DNA of 36,154 bases from Teichococcus rhizosphaerae (GTDB lineage Bacteria > Pseudomonadota > Alphaproteobacteria > Acetobacterales > Acetobacteraceae): contig NZ_PDNU01000040.1 in assembly GCF_002631185.1 (NCBI RefSeq), forward strand, positions 1 to 36,154, written 5' to 3'. This document shows positions 1-8,783 of the stretch, piece by piece. The notes under the pieces were generated by a model. The model worked only from the letters and a program-made list of their open reading frames with translations. It made no database searches and was not told where the DNA came from. Position numbers and translations under genes: made by a program. Positions within the stretch are counted from its first letter, which is position 1; each line of letters begins with the position of its first letter.

Positions 1-702
1 GATGAAGGCGGAGTGGTTGTAGTTGTCCACCTCGACCTTGGCGCGGCTCACGGCGCCGGTCGCCGAGCGGGACACGGCGGTCATCTCGGGCTGCAGCGTG
101 CCGAGGAAGCGGTACTCGGCGGTGAGCGCCAGGCCGGGGACGGCGGCGATCGGGAAGGCGGCGCCGACGATGCCCTGGAAGGCGAACTTGCCCTCGTCGT
201 CATCGATCGTCACGCTGTTCAGCCCGGCGTTGCCGGCGTTGCCGCGGCTACGGACGGTGTCGTAGTCGTGCCACACGTAACCGGCGCCGGCGCCGATGTA
301 GGGAACGACCGGCAGGCCGATGTTGAAGTCGTAGAACGCGTTGGCCATCGCGCCGTAGCTGCGGACGGTGCCGCCGATGCCGGGCAGCGGGCCGCCAACG
401 GTCGACAGGGTGTCGACGTCGTTCTCGCGGTAGTTGCCCTCGAGCTCGACGCGCACGCCGTTGCCGAAGCCGTAGCCCAGGCTGATCACGCCGCCGAAGC
501 CGTTGTCGAACTCGCCGTCCAGCTTGCGGGAGGGGCCACGGGCGGTGCCCAGGGCGCCAGCGCCGGAAACGGAGATGTCCGAGTCCTGCAGGTAGTTGTA
601 GCCAGCGCCGGCACCGACATACACGCCCGTGACAGGCTGCGCCTGAGCCGCGAGCGGCAGCGCCAGAACGGTCGCGGCCAGAAGCGCCTTTTTGAGGCTC
701 AT
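1..702 (-). CDS. Outer-membrane beta-barrel protein (OmpA/OMP_b-brl-like), 3' end outside window
   Basis: Reading the minus strand from the ATG at 702 gives 234 residues open to the window edge, so the C-terminus is missing. Residues 1-22 (MSLKKALLAATVLALPLAAQ..) form a signal peptide with an AQA-type cleavage site. The mature part starts with GVYVGAGAGYNYLQ and alternates glycine/aromatic strands with acidic loops (GYGFGNGVRVELEGNYRE, VVPYIGAGAGYVWHDYD, LALTAEYRFLG), the pattern of an 8-stranded OmpA-type barrel. A strong Shine-Dalgarno (GAGGAGA) lies about 6 nt before the ATG. The final visible strand (NYNHSAFI) is typical of the end of such barrels, so either a stop or a periplasmic OmpA domain could follow; the sequence shown cannot decide. 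It would act as a porin or structural protein in the outer membrane. Confidence 0.85.
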   Translation of the reverse strand, partial: MSLKKALLAATVLALPLAAQAQPVTGVYVGAGAGYNYLQDSDISVSGAGALGTARGPSRKLDGEFDNGFGGVISLGYGFGNGVRVELEGNYRENDVDTLSTVGGPLPGIGGTVRSYGAMANAFYDFNIGLPVVPYIGAGAGYVWHDYDTVRSRGNAGNAGLNSVTIDDDEGKFAFQGIVGAAFPIAAVPGLALTAEYRFLGTLQPEMTAVSRSATGAVSRAKVEVDNYNHSAFI

Positions 703-879
703 TAGAATTCTCCTCGATCCACCAGAGGCATGCTCGCTGCGCTCATCCGCGAAGGTCATCCCTCGAGTCCGGCGCCGCGTGAGGCATCAATTAGCATTCC
801 CATCGCCGCTGTGCAGCACGGGCTCCGGAGTTTCCGTCACGCTGTGGCAGCAGAGACACAGAGAGGGTGGGCATTTTGG

Positions 880-2013
880 TCACAGGCCCGAGAGCAGAGC
901 CTCGTCCGTTGCCGCCGCCAGCGTCCCGGCCGGGAAAAGCCGGTTGGCATGGCCCATCTTGCGCCCTTCCCGGGCGGATGCCTTGCCGTAGAGATGCACG
1001 GAAACGTCCGGGCAGCCGAGCAGCGGGGCCAGCCTGGCCATGCCTTCCGGCCCCACGAGGTTGCGCATCACCGCGTCCGAATGGCGGCGCGGGCTGCCCA
1101 GCGGCAGGCCGGCCACGGCCCGCATGTGCTGGTGGAACTGGCTGGACTGGCAGGCGTCCATCGTCCAGTGGCCGGAATTGTGCGGGCGCGGGGCGATCTC
1201 GTTGCCCAGCAGGCGGCCATCCGGCAGCAGGAAGAACTCCACCGCCAGAACGCCCACCAGCTCCAGCGCCTCCGCAACGCGCGCCGCGTGCCGACGCGCC
1301 GACTCGGCCACAACTTGCGGAATACGGGCGGGGGCGAAGGACAGGTCGAGGATGTGGTGGCGGTGATGATTCTCAACCGCGTCATAGACGGCTGTCGCGC
1401 CATCGGCGCCGCGCGCGGCCACCGCCGAGATCTCCTGGGTGAAGGGGACGAAGGCTTCCAGGATCAGCGGCTTCGGCTCCAGCCGGGTGAAGGCGGCGGC
1501 CGCCTCCTCCGGCGCGCGGATCACCGCCTGGCCACGCCCGTCATAGCCGAGCCGCGTCGTCTTCAGCACCGCCGGCAGGCCGATGGCGCCGATCGCCGTC
1601 TCCAGATCCTCCAGGCTGTGGACAGCGCGCCAGGGCGCCACGGGCACGCCGGCGGCTTCCAGGAAGGCCTTCTCCTGCAACCGGTCCTGGCACACGGCCA
1701 GCGCCTTGCGCCCCGGGCGGCAGGGCACCAGCGGCTCCAGGATCTCCAGCGTGCGCGCCGGCACGTTCTCGAACTCGAAGGTCACCACATCGACGGCGGC
1801 GGCGAAGGCGGCCAGCGCCTCGGCATCCTCGTAGCCGGCCACGGTGTGGGCGGCGGCCACCTGCATGCCGGGGCTGCCGGCATCGGGGGCGTAGACGTGG
1901 CAGCGATAGCCCAGCTCGGCCGCGGCCAGCGCCGACATGCGGCCGAGCTGCCCGCCGCCCAGGATGCCGATGGTGGCGTTGGGCGGCAGGGGAAAGCGCG
2001 TTTCGCGGCTCAC
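880..2013 (-). CDS. purK: PurK, N5-carboxyaminoimidazole ribonucleotide synthase
   Basis: 377 residues, the normal length for PurK. It makes N5-CAIR from AIR, ATP and bicarbonate in de novo purine synthesis. The N-terminus has the Rossmann-like [11 protein letters not shown] and the family stretch [13 protein letters not shown]. The central ATP-grasp part carries [14 protein letters not shown] and LILEAFVPF, and the C-terminal part [19 protein letters not shown] matches the PurK/PurT active-site region. The ATG overlaps the purE stop as ATGA, which implies translational coupling, and CAIR synthesis is followed directly by the PurE mutase. The start is fixed by that overlap and by the distance to the GGG loop. 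Confidence 0.97.
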   Translation of the reverse strand: MSRETRFPLPPNATIGILGGGQLGRMSALAAAELGYRCHVYAPDAGSPGMQVAAAHTVAGYEDAEALAAFAAAVDVVTFEFENVPARTLEILEPLVPCRPGRKALAVCQDRLQEKAFLEAAGVPVAPWRAVHSLEDLETAIGAIGLPAVLKTTRLGYDGRGQAVIRAPEEAAAAFTRLEPKPLILEAFVPFTQEISAVAARGADGATAVYDAVENHHRHHILDLSFAPARIPQVVAESARRHAARVAEALELVGVLAVEFFLLPDGRLLGNEIAPRPHNSGHWTMDACQSSQFHQHMRAVAGLPLGSPRRHSDAVMRNLVGPEGMARLAPLLGCPDVSVHLYGKASAREGRKMGHANRLFPAGTLAAATDEALLSGL

Positions 2014-2504
2014 GCCGGCTCCTCCGCCACGCTGGCCGTCTGCTCGGCGCGGAACGTGTCCAGCCGCGTGGCCAGGGCCTCGTCCGTGGTGGCCAGCATG
2101 GCGGCGGCCAGCAGCGCCGCGTTCACCGCGCCCGCCCGGCCGATGGCCAGGGTGCCGACCGGCACGCCCGCCGGCATCTGGACGATGGAGAGCAGGCTGT
2201 CCATGCCCTTCAGCGCGTGGCTTTCCACCGGCACGCCCAGCACCGGCAGCCGCGTCATCGCCGCCGCCATGCCGGGCAGGTGCGCGGCCCCCCCCGCCCC
2301 CGCGATGATCGCGCGCAGGCCGCGCGGGGCGGCGCCGGTCGCGTAGTCATAGAGGCGCTGCGGCGTGCGGTGGGCGGAGACCACCCGCGTCTCGTGCGCG
2401 ATGCCGAGCCGTTCCAGCGTTTCCGCCGCGTGGCGCATCGTCTCCCAGTCCGAACGGCTGCCCATGATGATGCCGACCAGCGGCGCGGGAGGGGATTGGG
2501 TCAC
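2010..2504 (-). CDS. purE: PurE class I, N5-CAIR mutase
   Basis: PurE converts N5-CAIR to CAIR. The family signature is plain: [14 protein letters not shown] at the start, [16 protein letters not shown] (the His of the SAHRTP loop is catalytic) and [17 protein letters not shown]. The frame stays open up to 2576, but I place the start at the GTG at 2504, giving 164 residues. This leaves the usual short lead before the GSRSD loop and has AGGA about 9 nt upstream. The extra 24 residues upstream are arginine-rich and unlike the family. It lies first in a purE-purK operon with a 4-nt overlap. Confidence 0.95.
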   Translation of the reverse strand: MTQSPPAPLVGIIMGSRSDWETMRHAAETLERLGIAHETRVVSAHRTPQRLYDYATGAAPRGLRAIIAGAGGAAHLPGMAAAMTRLPVLGVPVESHALKGMDSLLSIVQMPAGVPVGTLAIGRAGAVNAALLAAAMLATTDEALATRLDTFRAEQTASVAEEPA

Positions 2505-2609
2505 GGAAGGGGATCCTGCGGCAGTAGAGACCAGGCGCCGGGCTGTGCCGCGACAGGGGCGGAATGTCCACCGCAAAACGCGCCGCCGCGCCCCGAAGCG
2601 CCGCGGGCC

Positions 2610-2636
2610 GGAAACCTCCGGGGCGCGGGAGGTTCC
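2610..2636 (-). terminator. Hairpin after the COQ9 gene, possible terminator
   Basis: GGAAACCTCC (2610-2619) and GGAGGTTCC (2628-2636) form a near-perfect inverted repeat with one bulged base, about 20 nt past the COQ9 stop on the minus strand and before purE. There is no T run, so a Rho-independent terminator is not certain. Confidence 0.35.
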
Positions 2637-2654
2637 CGGCGCGCCGCCGCCCGC

Positions 2655-3371
2655 TCAGGCGGCGGGATGGGGATCGCCCAGGCCGGCGCCGTTCAGGCCG
2701 GCACCGCCCGAACCGGAATTGCCAGGGCCGGGATTGCCAGGGCTGGGATTGCCAGGGCTGGGATTGCCAGGGCCGGGATTGCCAGGGCCGGGAGGCTTGC
2801 GGCGCGGGCGGTTGAGGCGGGCGACATCCTCCAGCCGGCGGTCGAGGAAGGCCAGGGTGGCCTCCATCTCGGGGTCCGGGTCCTGCATCCAGAAAGCCAG
2901 GGTGGCGGCGAACACGCCCGCCAGGGTGGCGCGGCGGGTGTAGAAGGAGATGTCGGCCGAGCTGTCGCCCGCGGCGAGCCACATGGCGTCCACTGTGCGG
3001 GCGGTGGCGCGGGCGGCGGCGGGCGCGTTCCAGGGCAGCGCCAGCAGCGCCAGGGCGCGGCGCACCGCCTCCTTGTGCGGCGCCTGCTGCTCCAGCCGCA
3101 GCGCGATCAGCGCGCGGATGCGCTGCGGGACGCGGAGCGCGCCGATGTTCCGTGCCGCGGCCCGGGCGGCCATTTCGCGGTCCGCGAGGTCGGCCCAGGC
3201 CTCCACCATGCCGACGGCGCCGCGCGGAAACAGCCAGGCGGCGGCATCCGGGTTGCCGCCGGTGGCGGCGAGGCCGGCGCGCAGGGCGGGCACCCCCCAG
3301 CCCAGCCGCGGCACATGCGGCAGCATCGCCGCCAGGGCGGCGTCGCGCTCGGCACTGCGCTCCAGGCTCAT
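2655..3371 (-). CDS. COQ9-family protein (ubiquinone biosynthesis) with repetitive C-terminal tail
   Basis: 238 residues. The C-terminal half has the COQ9 hallmark: SSADISFYTRRATLAGVFAA, followed by TLAFWMQDPDPEMEATLAFL and DRRLEDVARL. COQ9 proteins are lipid-binding TetR-fold proteins that help COQ7-type hydroxylation in ubiquinone synthesis. The ATG overlaps the def stop (ATGA), so the two are likely co-transcribed, and COQ9 next to rpsU is a common alphaproteobacterial neighbourhood (recalled, not checked). After about residue 195 the protein leaves the family pattern: a basic patch (RPRRK) leads into five PGN-containing pentapeptide repeats and a glycine-rich end. The tail looks disordered, and I know of no function for it. 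Confidence 0.9.
   Translation of the reverse strand: MSLERSAERDAALAAMLPHVPRLGWGVPALRAGLAATGGNPDAAAWLFPRGAVGMVEAWADLADREMAARAAARNIGALRVPQRIRALIALRLEQQAPHKEAVRRALALLALPWNAPAAARATARTVDAMWLAAGDSSADISFYTRRATLAGVFAATLAFWMQDPDPEMEATLAFLDRRLEDVARLNRPRRKPPGPGNPGPGNPSPGNPSPGNPGPGNSGSGGAGLNGAGLGDPHPAA
2715..2789. repeat. Five 15-bp tandem repeats inside the COQ9-family gene
   Basis: Five consecutive 15-bp units (consensus on plus GGGATTGCCAGGGCC/T) start at 2715, 2730, 2745, 2760 and 2775. Only a few positions differ. On the minus strand they encode repeating G-P/S-G-N-P pentapeptides. Because 15 is a multiple of 3, copy-number change would alter tail length without a frameshift. Confidence 0.95.
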
Positions 3372-3913
3372 CGCGCGGCGGCCTCCTCGGCCTGGGCCGC
3401 CGCCGCCGCGGCGGCATGCTGCGCCACGGCGGCGCGGCTCAGCTCGTCGGTGAAGCCGAACAGGCCGAGGTCGCTCATGCGCATCGGGTAGAGCACGCCG
3501 TTCAGGTGGTCGTATTCATGCTGCATGACGCGGGCGAGCATGCCCTCCGCCTCGCCCTCCACCGAGTCGCCCTCGATGTCGAGCCCGCGGAAGGCGACGC
3601 GCGCGGCACGCTCCACATTGCCGCGCAGGCCCGGAATGGACAGGCAGCCCTCCCAGGCCCGCTGGTCCGGCGGGGTCAGCAGCTCGATCTCGGGGTTGAT
3701 CAGCGCGGCCACGCTGTCGCCGTTACGCCAGACGAAAATGCGGGAGGAAACATGCACCTGCGGCGCGGCGAGGCCGAGGCCGCCGGCATCCAGCATGGTT
3801 TCGGCCATGTCCTGCACCAGGCGGCGTATCTCCGGATCGGTCGGATCGGCCACCGGCTCGGCGGCGCGCAGCAGCACGGGGTGGCCCATGCGGGCGATTT
3901 TCAGGATGGCCAT
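3368..3913 (-). CDS. def: Peptide deformylase
   Basis: 181 residues. It removes the formyl group from the N-terminal methionine of new proteins. All three motifs are present: GLGLAAPQ (residues 45-52), EGCLS (88-92, metal ligand Cys90) and HEYDH (132-136, ligands His132 and His136, catalytic Glu133). A GGAG lies about 8 nt before the ATG. The C-terminus ends in an alanine-rich helix (AAAAAAQAEEAAAR). It is upstream of, and overlaps, the COQ9-family gene, and is divergent from rpsU. No fmt gene is adjacent, unlike the common def-fmt pair. Confidence 0.97.
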   Translation of the reverse strand: MAILKIARMGHPVLLRAAEPVADPTDPEIRRLVQDMAETMLDAGGLGLAAPQVHVSSRIFVWRNGDSVAALINPEIELLTPPDQRAWEGCLSIPGLRGNVERAARVAFRGLDIEGDSVEGEAEGMLARVMQHEYDHLNGVLYPMRMSDLGLFGFTDELSRAAVAQHAAAAAAAQAEEAAAR

Positions 3914-3987
3914 GCGCGGTCTCCGTTGCGTGTCTCCTAGAATTGGGAGGCAGGGCTGCGGCGGGAAGGGCTTTCAATCCGCGCACG

Positions 3988-4028
3988 GCCCGTGCTAAAC
4001 GCCGCGAACCTTGCAGGAAGGCACGGGC
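3988..4028 (+). promoter_or_regulatory. Inverted repeat in the rpsU upstream region
   Basis: GCCCGTGC at 3988-3995 is repeated inverted and exact as GCACGGGC at 4021-4028, with 25 nt between. It sits about 93-133 nt before the rpsU start in the 207-bp def/rpsU divergent gap. It could be a leader hairpin or a DNA-binding site. No sigma70-type promoter pair stands out to me in this gap. Confidence 0.35.
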
Positions 4029-4120
4029 GCGGTTTGCCCGGCGCTTCGTGCTTTCGTTTTCACACGACCTGGTTCGTCCGGAGTGCCGGCCAGGCCTGTT
4101 CATAGAGGATACCGCACAGC

Positions 4121-4324
4121 GTGCAGGTCGTCGTTCGGGACAACAATATCGATCAGGCCCTCAAGGCCCTCAAGAAGAAGCTGCAGCGCGAAGGCGTCTT
4201 CCGCGAGATGAAGCTGCGCCGCCACTACGAGAAGCCCTCCGAGCGCCGTGCTCGCGAGGCCGCTGAGGCCGTTCGCCGCGCCCGCAAGGTGGAGCGCAAG
4301 CGCCTGGAGCGCGAGGGCTTCTGA
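4121..4324 (+). CDS. rpsU: 30S ribosomal protein S21
   Basis: 67 residues, standard for S21: [20 protein letters not shown], then [20 protein letters not shown] and a highly basic C-terminus ending in RKRLEREGF. The start is GTG at 4121, with AGAGGA about 11 nt upstream. S21 is a small-subunit protein near the anti-Shine-Dalgarno region. The gene stands alone on the plus strand and ends at a strong terminator. Confidence 0.97.
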   Translation: MQVVVRDNNIDQALKALKKKLQREGVFREMKLRRHYEKPSERRAREAAEAVRRARKVERKRLEREGF

Positions 4325-4428
4325 GCCCCCTGCCCTGACGGCACGCCTCCCCCGCCGGAGGCTGCCAAGGGGCCCTGTTCCGAAGCGGCCGGCCCGGATG
4401 GGCCCACCGTTTCGCCACGAGACATGAG

Positions 4429-4463
4429 CCCGCCCGGCCCCAGGCCGGGCGGGTTTCGTTTTT
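4429..4463 (+). terminator. Rho-independent terminator after rpsU
   Basis: A perfect 11-bp stem, CCCGCCCGGCC (4429-4439) and GGCCGGGCGGG (4443-4453), with a 3-nt loop, followed by TTTCGTTTTT. It is the clearest intrinsic terminator in the window, about 105 nt after the rpsU stop. Confidence 0.92.
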
Positions 4464-4481
4464 GTGCCGAATCGCGGCCGC

Positions 4482-4517
4482 CATCCGTAACGGATGCTTT
4501 GCGCCAGCGCACATCCG
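4482..4517. promoter_or_regulatory. Palindrome upstream of the RND efflux genes, candidate repressor operator
   Basis: CATCCGTAACGGATG (4482-4496) is a perfect 6-3-6 palindrome, and CATCCG occurs again at 4512-4517. It lies 18-53 bp before the membrane-fusion-protein start and after the rpsU terminator, where a local regulator (TetR- or MarR-type) would bind. No such regulator gene is adjacent, so this is inference from position and symmetry. Confidence 0.4.
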
Positions 4518-4534
4518 CTTTACCGTTCCGGCCC

Positions 4535-5686
4535 ATGCAGCCATCGCGTTCGCTTCTTCCCCTGCTGGCGGGCGCGTTCAGCGCCGGGCTGGCGGCCCTT
4601 GCCATGACGCTTCCGGCCACGGCCCAGGTGCCGGCCGGCCCTCCCGCCATTCCGGTGGTGGTCAGCCCCGCCGAGCGCGGGCCCGTGCCGCTGGAGATCG
4701 CCGCCAACGGAAATGTGGCGGCGGAGGCCACGGTCTCGGTCCGCAGCCGGGTGGATGGGCAGATCCAGAAGGTGCATGTGCGGGAGGGGCAGCGGGTGGA
4801 GCGCGGCCAGGTGCTGTTCACCCTCGACTCCCGCATGGCCCAGGCGCAGCTCGCCCAGCAGGAGGCGCAGCTCGCGCGCGACAAGGCGCTGGCCGTGCGC
4901 GCCCGCGCCGATGCCACGCGCTACGCCGCCCTGCGCGGCGAGGGCTTCGCCGCCGCCCAGCGCCTGGAGCAGGCCCAGGCCGATGCCGCCGCCGCCGAGG
5001 CGACGGTGCGGGCCATGGAGGCGCTGATCTCCCAGACCCGCCTCACCCTGGACTACGCCACCATCCGCGCCGAGCTGGATGGCCGCCTCGGCGCCCTGCC
5101 CATCACGGAGGGCAACCTGGTGCGCGCCGGGGACAGCACGCCGCTTGCCACCATCACCCAGACCGATCCCATCCAGGTGCAGTTCGCGGTGCCGGAGCGC
5201 TGGCTGCCCGAGGTCAAGGCGGCGATGGCCCAGGGCGCGCCGCCCGTCACCGCCCATCCGCCCGGGGACCGCCACCCGCCGGTGCGCGGCGCGCTGGTGT
5301 TCGTGGACAGCCAGGTGGACACCACCTCGGGCACGGTGCAGCTCAAGGCGCGCTTCGCCAATCCCGAGAACGTCCTGTGGCCCGGGCAGTACGTCAATGT
5401 CGTGCTGGTGCCCCGCGTCGAGCCCGACGCGCTGAGCGTGCCCGTCCAGGCGGTGCAGACCGGCAGCGAGGGCAGCCGCTACGTCTATGTGGTGGACGCC
5501 GAGAACCGCGCCCGCCGGCACGGCGTTACCATGCGGCGGGTGGTCGGCGGCCGCGCCGTGCTGGAGGCCGAGATCGCCGCCGGGGACAAAGTGGTGATCG
5601 AGGGCACCCAGCTCCTGTCGGACGGTGCCCGGGTGGCCGAGCGCCCCGGCCGCGCCGCCGCCCCGCCCCGCCCTCCGCAAAGCTGA
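4535..5686 (+). CDS. RND efflux periplasmic adaptor (membrane fusion protein)
   Basis: 383 residues from ATG 4535. The open frame extends further upstream but would run through the terminator, and translation from 4535 gives a proper signal peptide (MQPSRSLLPLLAGAFSAGL.., cleavage after TAQ). Domains in order: beta-barrel/lipoyl entry (SVRSRVDGQIQKVHVREGQR), alpha-helical hairpin rich in A/Q/E (about residues 95-165), second lipoyl half (TLDYATIRAELDGRLG), beta-barrel (DPIQVQFAVPERWLP, GTVQLKARFANPENVLWPGQ) and membrane-proximal domain. This is the MdtA/AcrA type. It links the inner-membrane pump to an outer-membrane channel. No good Shine-Dalgarno is visible. The RND pump gene follows 13 nt downstream. 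Confidence 0.95.
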   Translation: MQPSRSLLPLLAGAFSAGLAALAMTLPATAQVPAGPPAIPVVVSPAERGPVPLEIAANGNVAAEATVSVRSRVDGQIQKVHVREGQRVERGQVLFTLDSRMAQAQLAQQEAQLARDKALAVRARADATRYAALRGEGFAAAQRLEQAQADAAAAEATVRAMEALISQTRLTLDYATIRAELDGRLGALPITEGNLVRAGDSTPLATITQTDPIQVQFAVPERWLPEVKAAMAQGAPPVTAHPPGDRHPPVRGALVFVDSQVDTTSGTVQLKARFANPENVLWPGQYVNVVLVPRVEPDALSVPVQAVQTGSEGSRYVYVVDAENRARRHGVTMRRVVGGRAVLEAEIAAGDKVVIEGTQLLSDGARVAERPGRAAAPPRPPQS

Positions 5687-5699
5687 AGGCAACGCCACG

Positions 5700-8600
5700 A
5701 TGCACCTTTCCGAGCTTTGCATCCGCCGCCCCGTGATGACCGGGCTGCTGGCCGTGGCGGCGGTGATCGCCGGCATCGTGGCCTATCTGCAGCTTCCCGT
5801 TGCCGCCGTGCCGCGGGTGGACTTCCCCGTCATCTCGGTCAGCGCCACCCTGCCCGGCGCCAGCCCGGAAACCATGGCCAACTCGGTGGCGCTGCCGCTG
5901 GAGCGGGAATTCTCCACCATCGCCGGCATCGACCAGATGTCGTCCACCAGCGGCCAGGGCACCACCCAGATCACCCTGCAATTCGTGCTCGGCCGCAGCA
6001 TCGACGCCGCCGCGCTCGACGTGCAGTCGGCGCTCTCCCGCGCCCAGCGGCGCCTGCCGGCCGAGATGACGACGCCGCCCTCCTTCCGCAAGTCCAACCC
6101 GGCCGACGCGCCGGTGGTGCTGCTGAACCTGCGCGGCGGCGACGTGCCGCTCTACCGGCTGAACGAGGTGGCGGCGGTGCTGATCGCCCCCGCCCTCTCG
6201 CGCATCCCGGGCGTGGCGCAGGTCATCACCTATGGCGAGCAGAAATACGCCGTGCGGGTGCAGCTTGACCCGGACCGGGTGGCGTCGCTGGGGCTTGGCT
6301 TCGACGAGGCGCAGCGGGCCATCGCGGCGGCCAACAGCAACACCCCCGTGGGCACGCTGAACGGCCCGCGCCAGCAGCTCACGCTGCGCGCCAACGACCA
6401 GCTCCAGGACGCCCAGGAATTCGGCCGCCTGATCATCGGCGGCCGGCCCAACGCGCCGATCCGCGTGCAGGACGTGGCCACCGTCGAGGACGGGGTGGAG
6501 AACAACCGCATCGCCGCCTGGATGAACGGCACGCGCGGCCTGACGCTGGCCGTGCAGCGCCAGCCGGACGCCAACACGGTGGAGGTGGTGGACGGGGTGA
6601 AGGCCGCCCTGCCCGCGCTCCAGGCCGCGCTGCCGCCGGGCGCCGAGATCATGGTGATGCTGGACCGCTCCGTCTCGATCCGCGACGCGGTGCACGACGT
6701 GCAGCACCACCTGATGATCGCGGTGGGGCTGGTGGTGCTGGTGATCTTCCTGTTCCTGCGGAAGTTCACCGCCACGCTGATCCCGGGCATCGCCGTGCCC
6801 ATCTCGCTCGCCGGCACCTTCGGGCTGATGTACGCGCTGGGCTACGGCATCGACAACATCACCCTCCTCGGCCTGACGCTCGCCGTGGGGCTGGTGGTGG
6901 ACGACGCCATCGTCATGCTGGAGGCCATCGTCCGGCACATGGAGGAGGGCATGAAGCCCCTTCCCGCCGCCATCCGCGGCGCGAAGGAGATCGGCTTCAC
7001 CATCATCTCCATCACCCTGTCGCTGATCGCGGTGTTCCTGCCCATCCTGCTGATGGGCGGCGTGGTGGGGCGGGTGTTCAATGCCTTCGCCGCCACGGTG
7101 TCGCTCGCCGTCATCGTCTCCTGCGTGGTTTCCCTGACGCTCACGCCGCTGATGGCCAGCCGCCTGCCCGCCCATGGCAGGCCCAGCCGCTTCGATGCCG
7201 CGCTGGAGCGCGGCTTCCAGGCGGTGGAGCGCGGCTATGGCTGGATGCTGGACAAGTCGCTGCGCTTCCGCCCGGTGGTGTGGCTCACCTTCCTGGCCTC
7301 CATTGGCCTGTCCGTCTGGCTGGCCGTGACCATCCCGAAGGGCTTCTTCCCCGTCGAGGACACCGGCCTGCTCAGCGTCAGCACCGAGGGCCCGCAGGAC
7401 GCCTCCTTCGACGACATGGCGACGCGGCAGGCCCGCGTGGCCGAGATCATCCGCGCCCACCCCTCGGTGGAGCTGGTGAACTCCATCGTCGGCATCGGCG
7501 GCAACAGCCAGGCGCTGAACCAGGGCCGCATGTTCGTGCAGCTCAAGCCGCGCGCCGAGCGGGCGCCGGTCGGCGAGCTCATCCAGGAGCTGCGCCGGCA
7601 GACCGGCGGCCTCCCCGGCATGCGGGTCTATTTCAACCCGATCCAGAACCTGAACTTCGGCGCCCGCTCCTCCCGTACCCTCTACCAGTACACGCTGCAG
7701 GGGCTGCGCTCGGAGGAGCTGTATGACTGGTCCGAGCGCATGGCGGCCGCGCTGCGCCGCCTGCCCGAGCTGCAGGATGTCAGCACCGACATGCAGATGG
7801 CCGCGCCCATCCTGTCGGTGAACGTGGACCGCGACCGCGCGGCGGCGCTCGGCGTCACCGTGGACCAGGTGCGGCAGGCGCTCTACTCCGCCTATGGCGC
7901 GCGGCAGATCAGCACCATCTTCGGCGCGTCCGACAGCTACTCGGTCATCCTGGAGGCACTGCCGCGCGACCAGCGGGACGAGAGCGGCCTGTCCAAGATC
8001 TATCTCCGCAGCAGCAACGGGCGGCTGGTGCCGCTGGCCGGCATCGCCCGCATCGAGCGGCGCGTGGGCCCGCTCACCGTGGCGCATCAGGGCCAGCTTC
8101 CCGCCGTCACCATCGGCTTCAACACGCCGCCCGGCGTGGCGCTGGGGCAGGCCACCCAGGCCATCGCGCAGGTGGAGCGGGAGATGGGCCTGCCGCCCAC
8201 CATCGTCACCGGCTATGCCGGCACGGCGCAGATCTTCCAGCAGGCGCTGGCCGGCCAGGGCATGCTGCTACTGGCCGCCGTGCTGATCATGTATGTGGTG
8301 CTCGGCGTGCTCTATGAGAGCCTCGTCCACCCGCTCACCATCCTGTCCGGCCTGCCGCCGGCGGCGCTCGGCGCGCTGGCCACGCTGTGGCTGTTCGGGC
8401 TGGACCTTTCGGTGATCGCGGTGATCGGCGTGCTGCTGCTGATCGGGCTGGTGAAGAAGAACGCCATCATGGTGGTGGACGTGGCGCTGGCCCGGCAACG
8501 CGCCGGCGAGGACCCGCTGACCGCGGTGCGCGAGGCCAGCATCATCCGCTTCCGCCCGATCATGATGACGACGCTGGCCGCCGCCGCCGGCGCCGTGCCC

Positions 8601-8783
8601 ATCGCCGCCGGCTGGGGCGCCGCCGCCGAGCTGCGCCAGCCGCTGGGCCTGGCCGTGGTGGGCGGCCTCGCCGTGTCCCAGGCGCTGACGCTGTTCGTGA
8701 CGCCGGTGCTGTATCTCGCCTTCGAGGGGCTGGCGCGGCGCTTCAGCCGGGGCGAGGCGGCGTTGCCGCAGGCGGCGGAGTAG
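5700..8783 (+). CDS. RND multidrug efflux permease (HAE1, MdtB/MdtC/AcrB-like)
   Basis: 1027 residues from ATG 5700; the frame opens earlier but MHLSELCIRRPVMTGLLAV is the usual RND N-terminus. It shows the duplicated RND plan: TM1, large periplasmic loop, TM2-6, TM7, second loop, TM8-12. Proton-relay residues are present: the paired Asp of GLVVDDAIVMLEA in TM4 and the Lys of LVKKNAIMVVDVA in TM10. The phrase FFPVEDTGLLSVSTEGPQDA fits the MdtB/C subgroup. It would pump drugs or metabolites out using the proton gradient together with the adaptor just upstream. No TolC-type channel gene follows; after the stop there is only a weak G/C hairpin (about 8791-8813). One pump gene is present, whereas MdtBC systems carry two. 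Confidence 0.95.
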   Translation: MHLSELCIRRPVMTGLLAVAAVIAGIVAYLQLPVAAVPRVDFPVISVSATLPGASPETMANSVALPLEREFSTIAGIDQMSSTSGQGTTQITLQFVLGRSIDAAALDVQSALSRAQRRLPAEMTTPPSFRKSNPADAPVVLLNLRGGDVPLYRLNEVAAVLIAPALSRIPGVAQVITYGEQKYAVRVQLDPDRVASLGLGFDEAQRAIAAANSNTPVGTLNGPRQQLTLRANDQLQDAQEFGRLIIGGRPNAPIRVQDVATVEDGVENNRIAAWMNGTRGLTLAVQRQPDANTVEVVDGVKAALPALQAALPPGAEIMVMLDRSVSIRDAVHDVQHHLMIAVGLVVLVIFLFLRKFTATLIPGIAVPISLAGTFGLMYALGYGIDNITLLGLTLAVGLVVDDAIVMLEAIVRHMEEGMKPLPAAIRGAKEIGFTIISITLSLIAVFLPILLMGGVVGRVFNAFAATVSLAVIVSCVVSLTLTPLMASRLPAHGRPSRFDAALERGFQAVERGYGWMLDKSLRFRPVVWLTFLASIGLSVWLAVTIPKGFFPVEDTGLLSVSTEGPQDASFDDMATRQARVAEIIRAHPSVELVNSIVGIGGNSQALNQGRMFVQLKPRAERAPVGELIQELRRQTGGLPGMRVYFNPIQNLNFGARSSRTLYQYTLQGLRSEELYDWSERMAAALRRLPELQDVSTDMQMAAPILSVNVDRDRAAALGVTVDQVRQALYSAYGARQISTIFGASDSYSVILEALPRDQRDESGLSKIYLRSSNGRLVPLAGIARIERRVGPLTVAHQGQLPAVTIGFNTPPGVALGQATQAIAQVEREMGLPPTIVTGYAGTAQIFQQALAGQGMLLLAAVLIMYVVLGVLYESLVHPLTILSGLPPAALGALATLWLFGLDLSVIAVIGVLLLIGLVKKNAIMVVDVALARQRAGEDPLTAVREASIIRFRPIMMTTLAAAAGAVPIAAGWGAAAELRQPLGLAVVGGLAVSQALTLFVTPVLYLAFEGLARRFSRGEAALPQAAE

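Noticed and set aside
13-705. 230-codon plus-strand frame at the left edge
   Set aside because: The opposite strand encodes a clear outer-membrane protein with signal peptide and ribosome site.
2715-2789. CRISPR-like appearance of short regular repeats
   Set aside because: The 15-bp units are directly adjacent with no spacers and keep a reading frame, so they are coding minisatellites.
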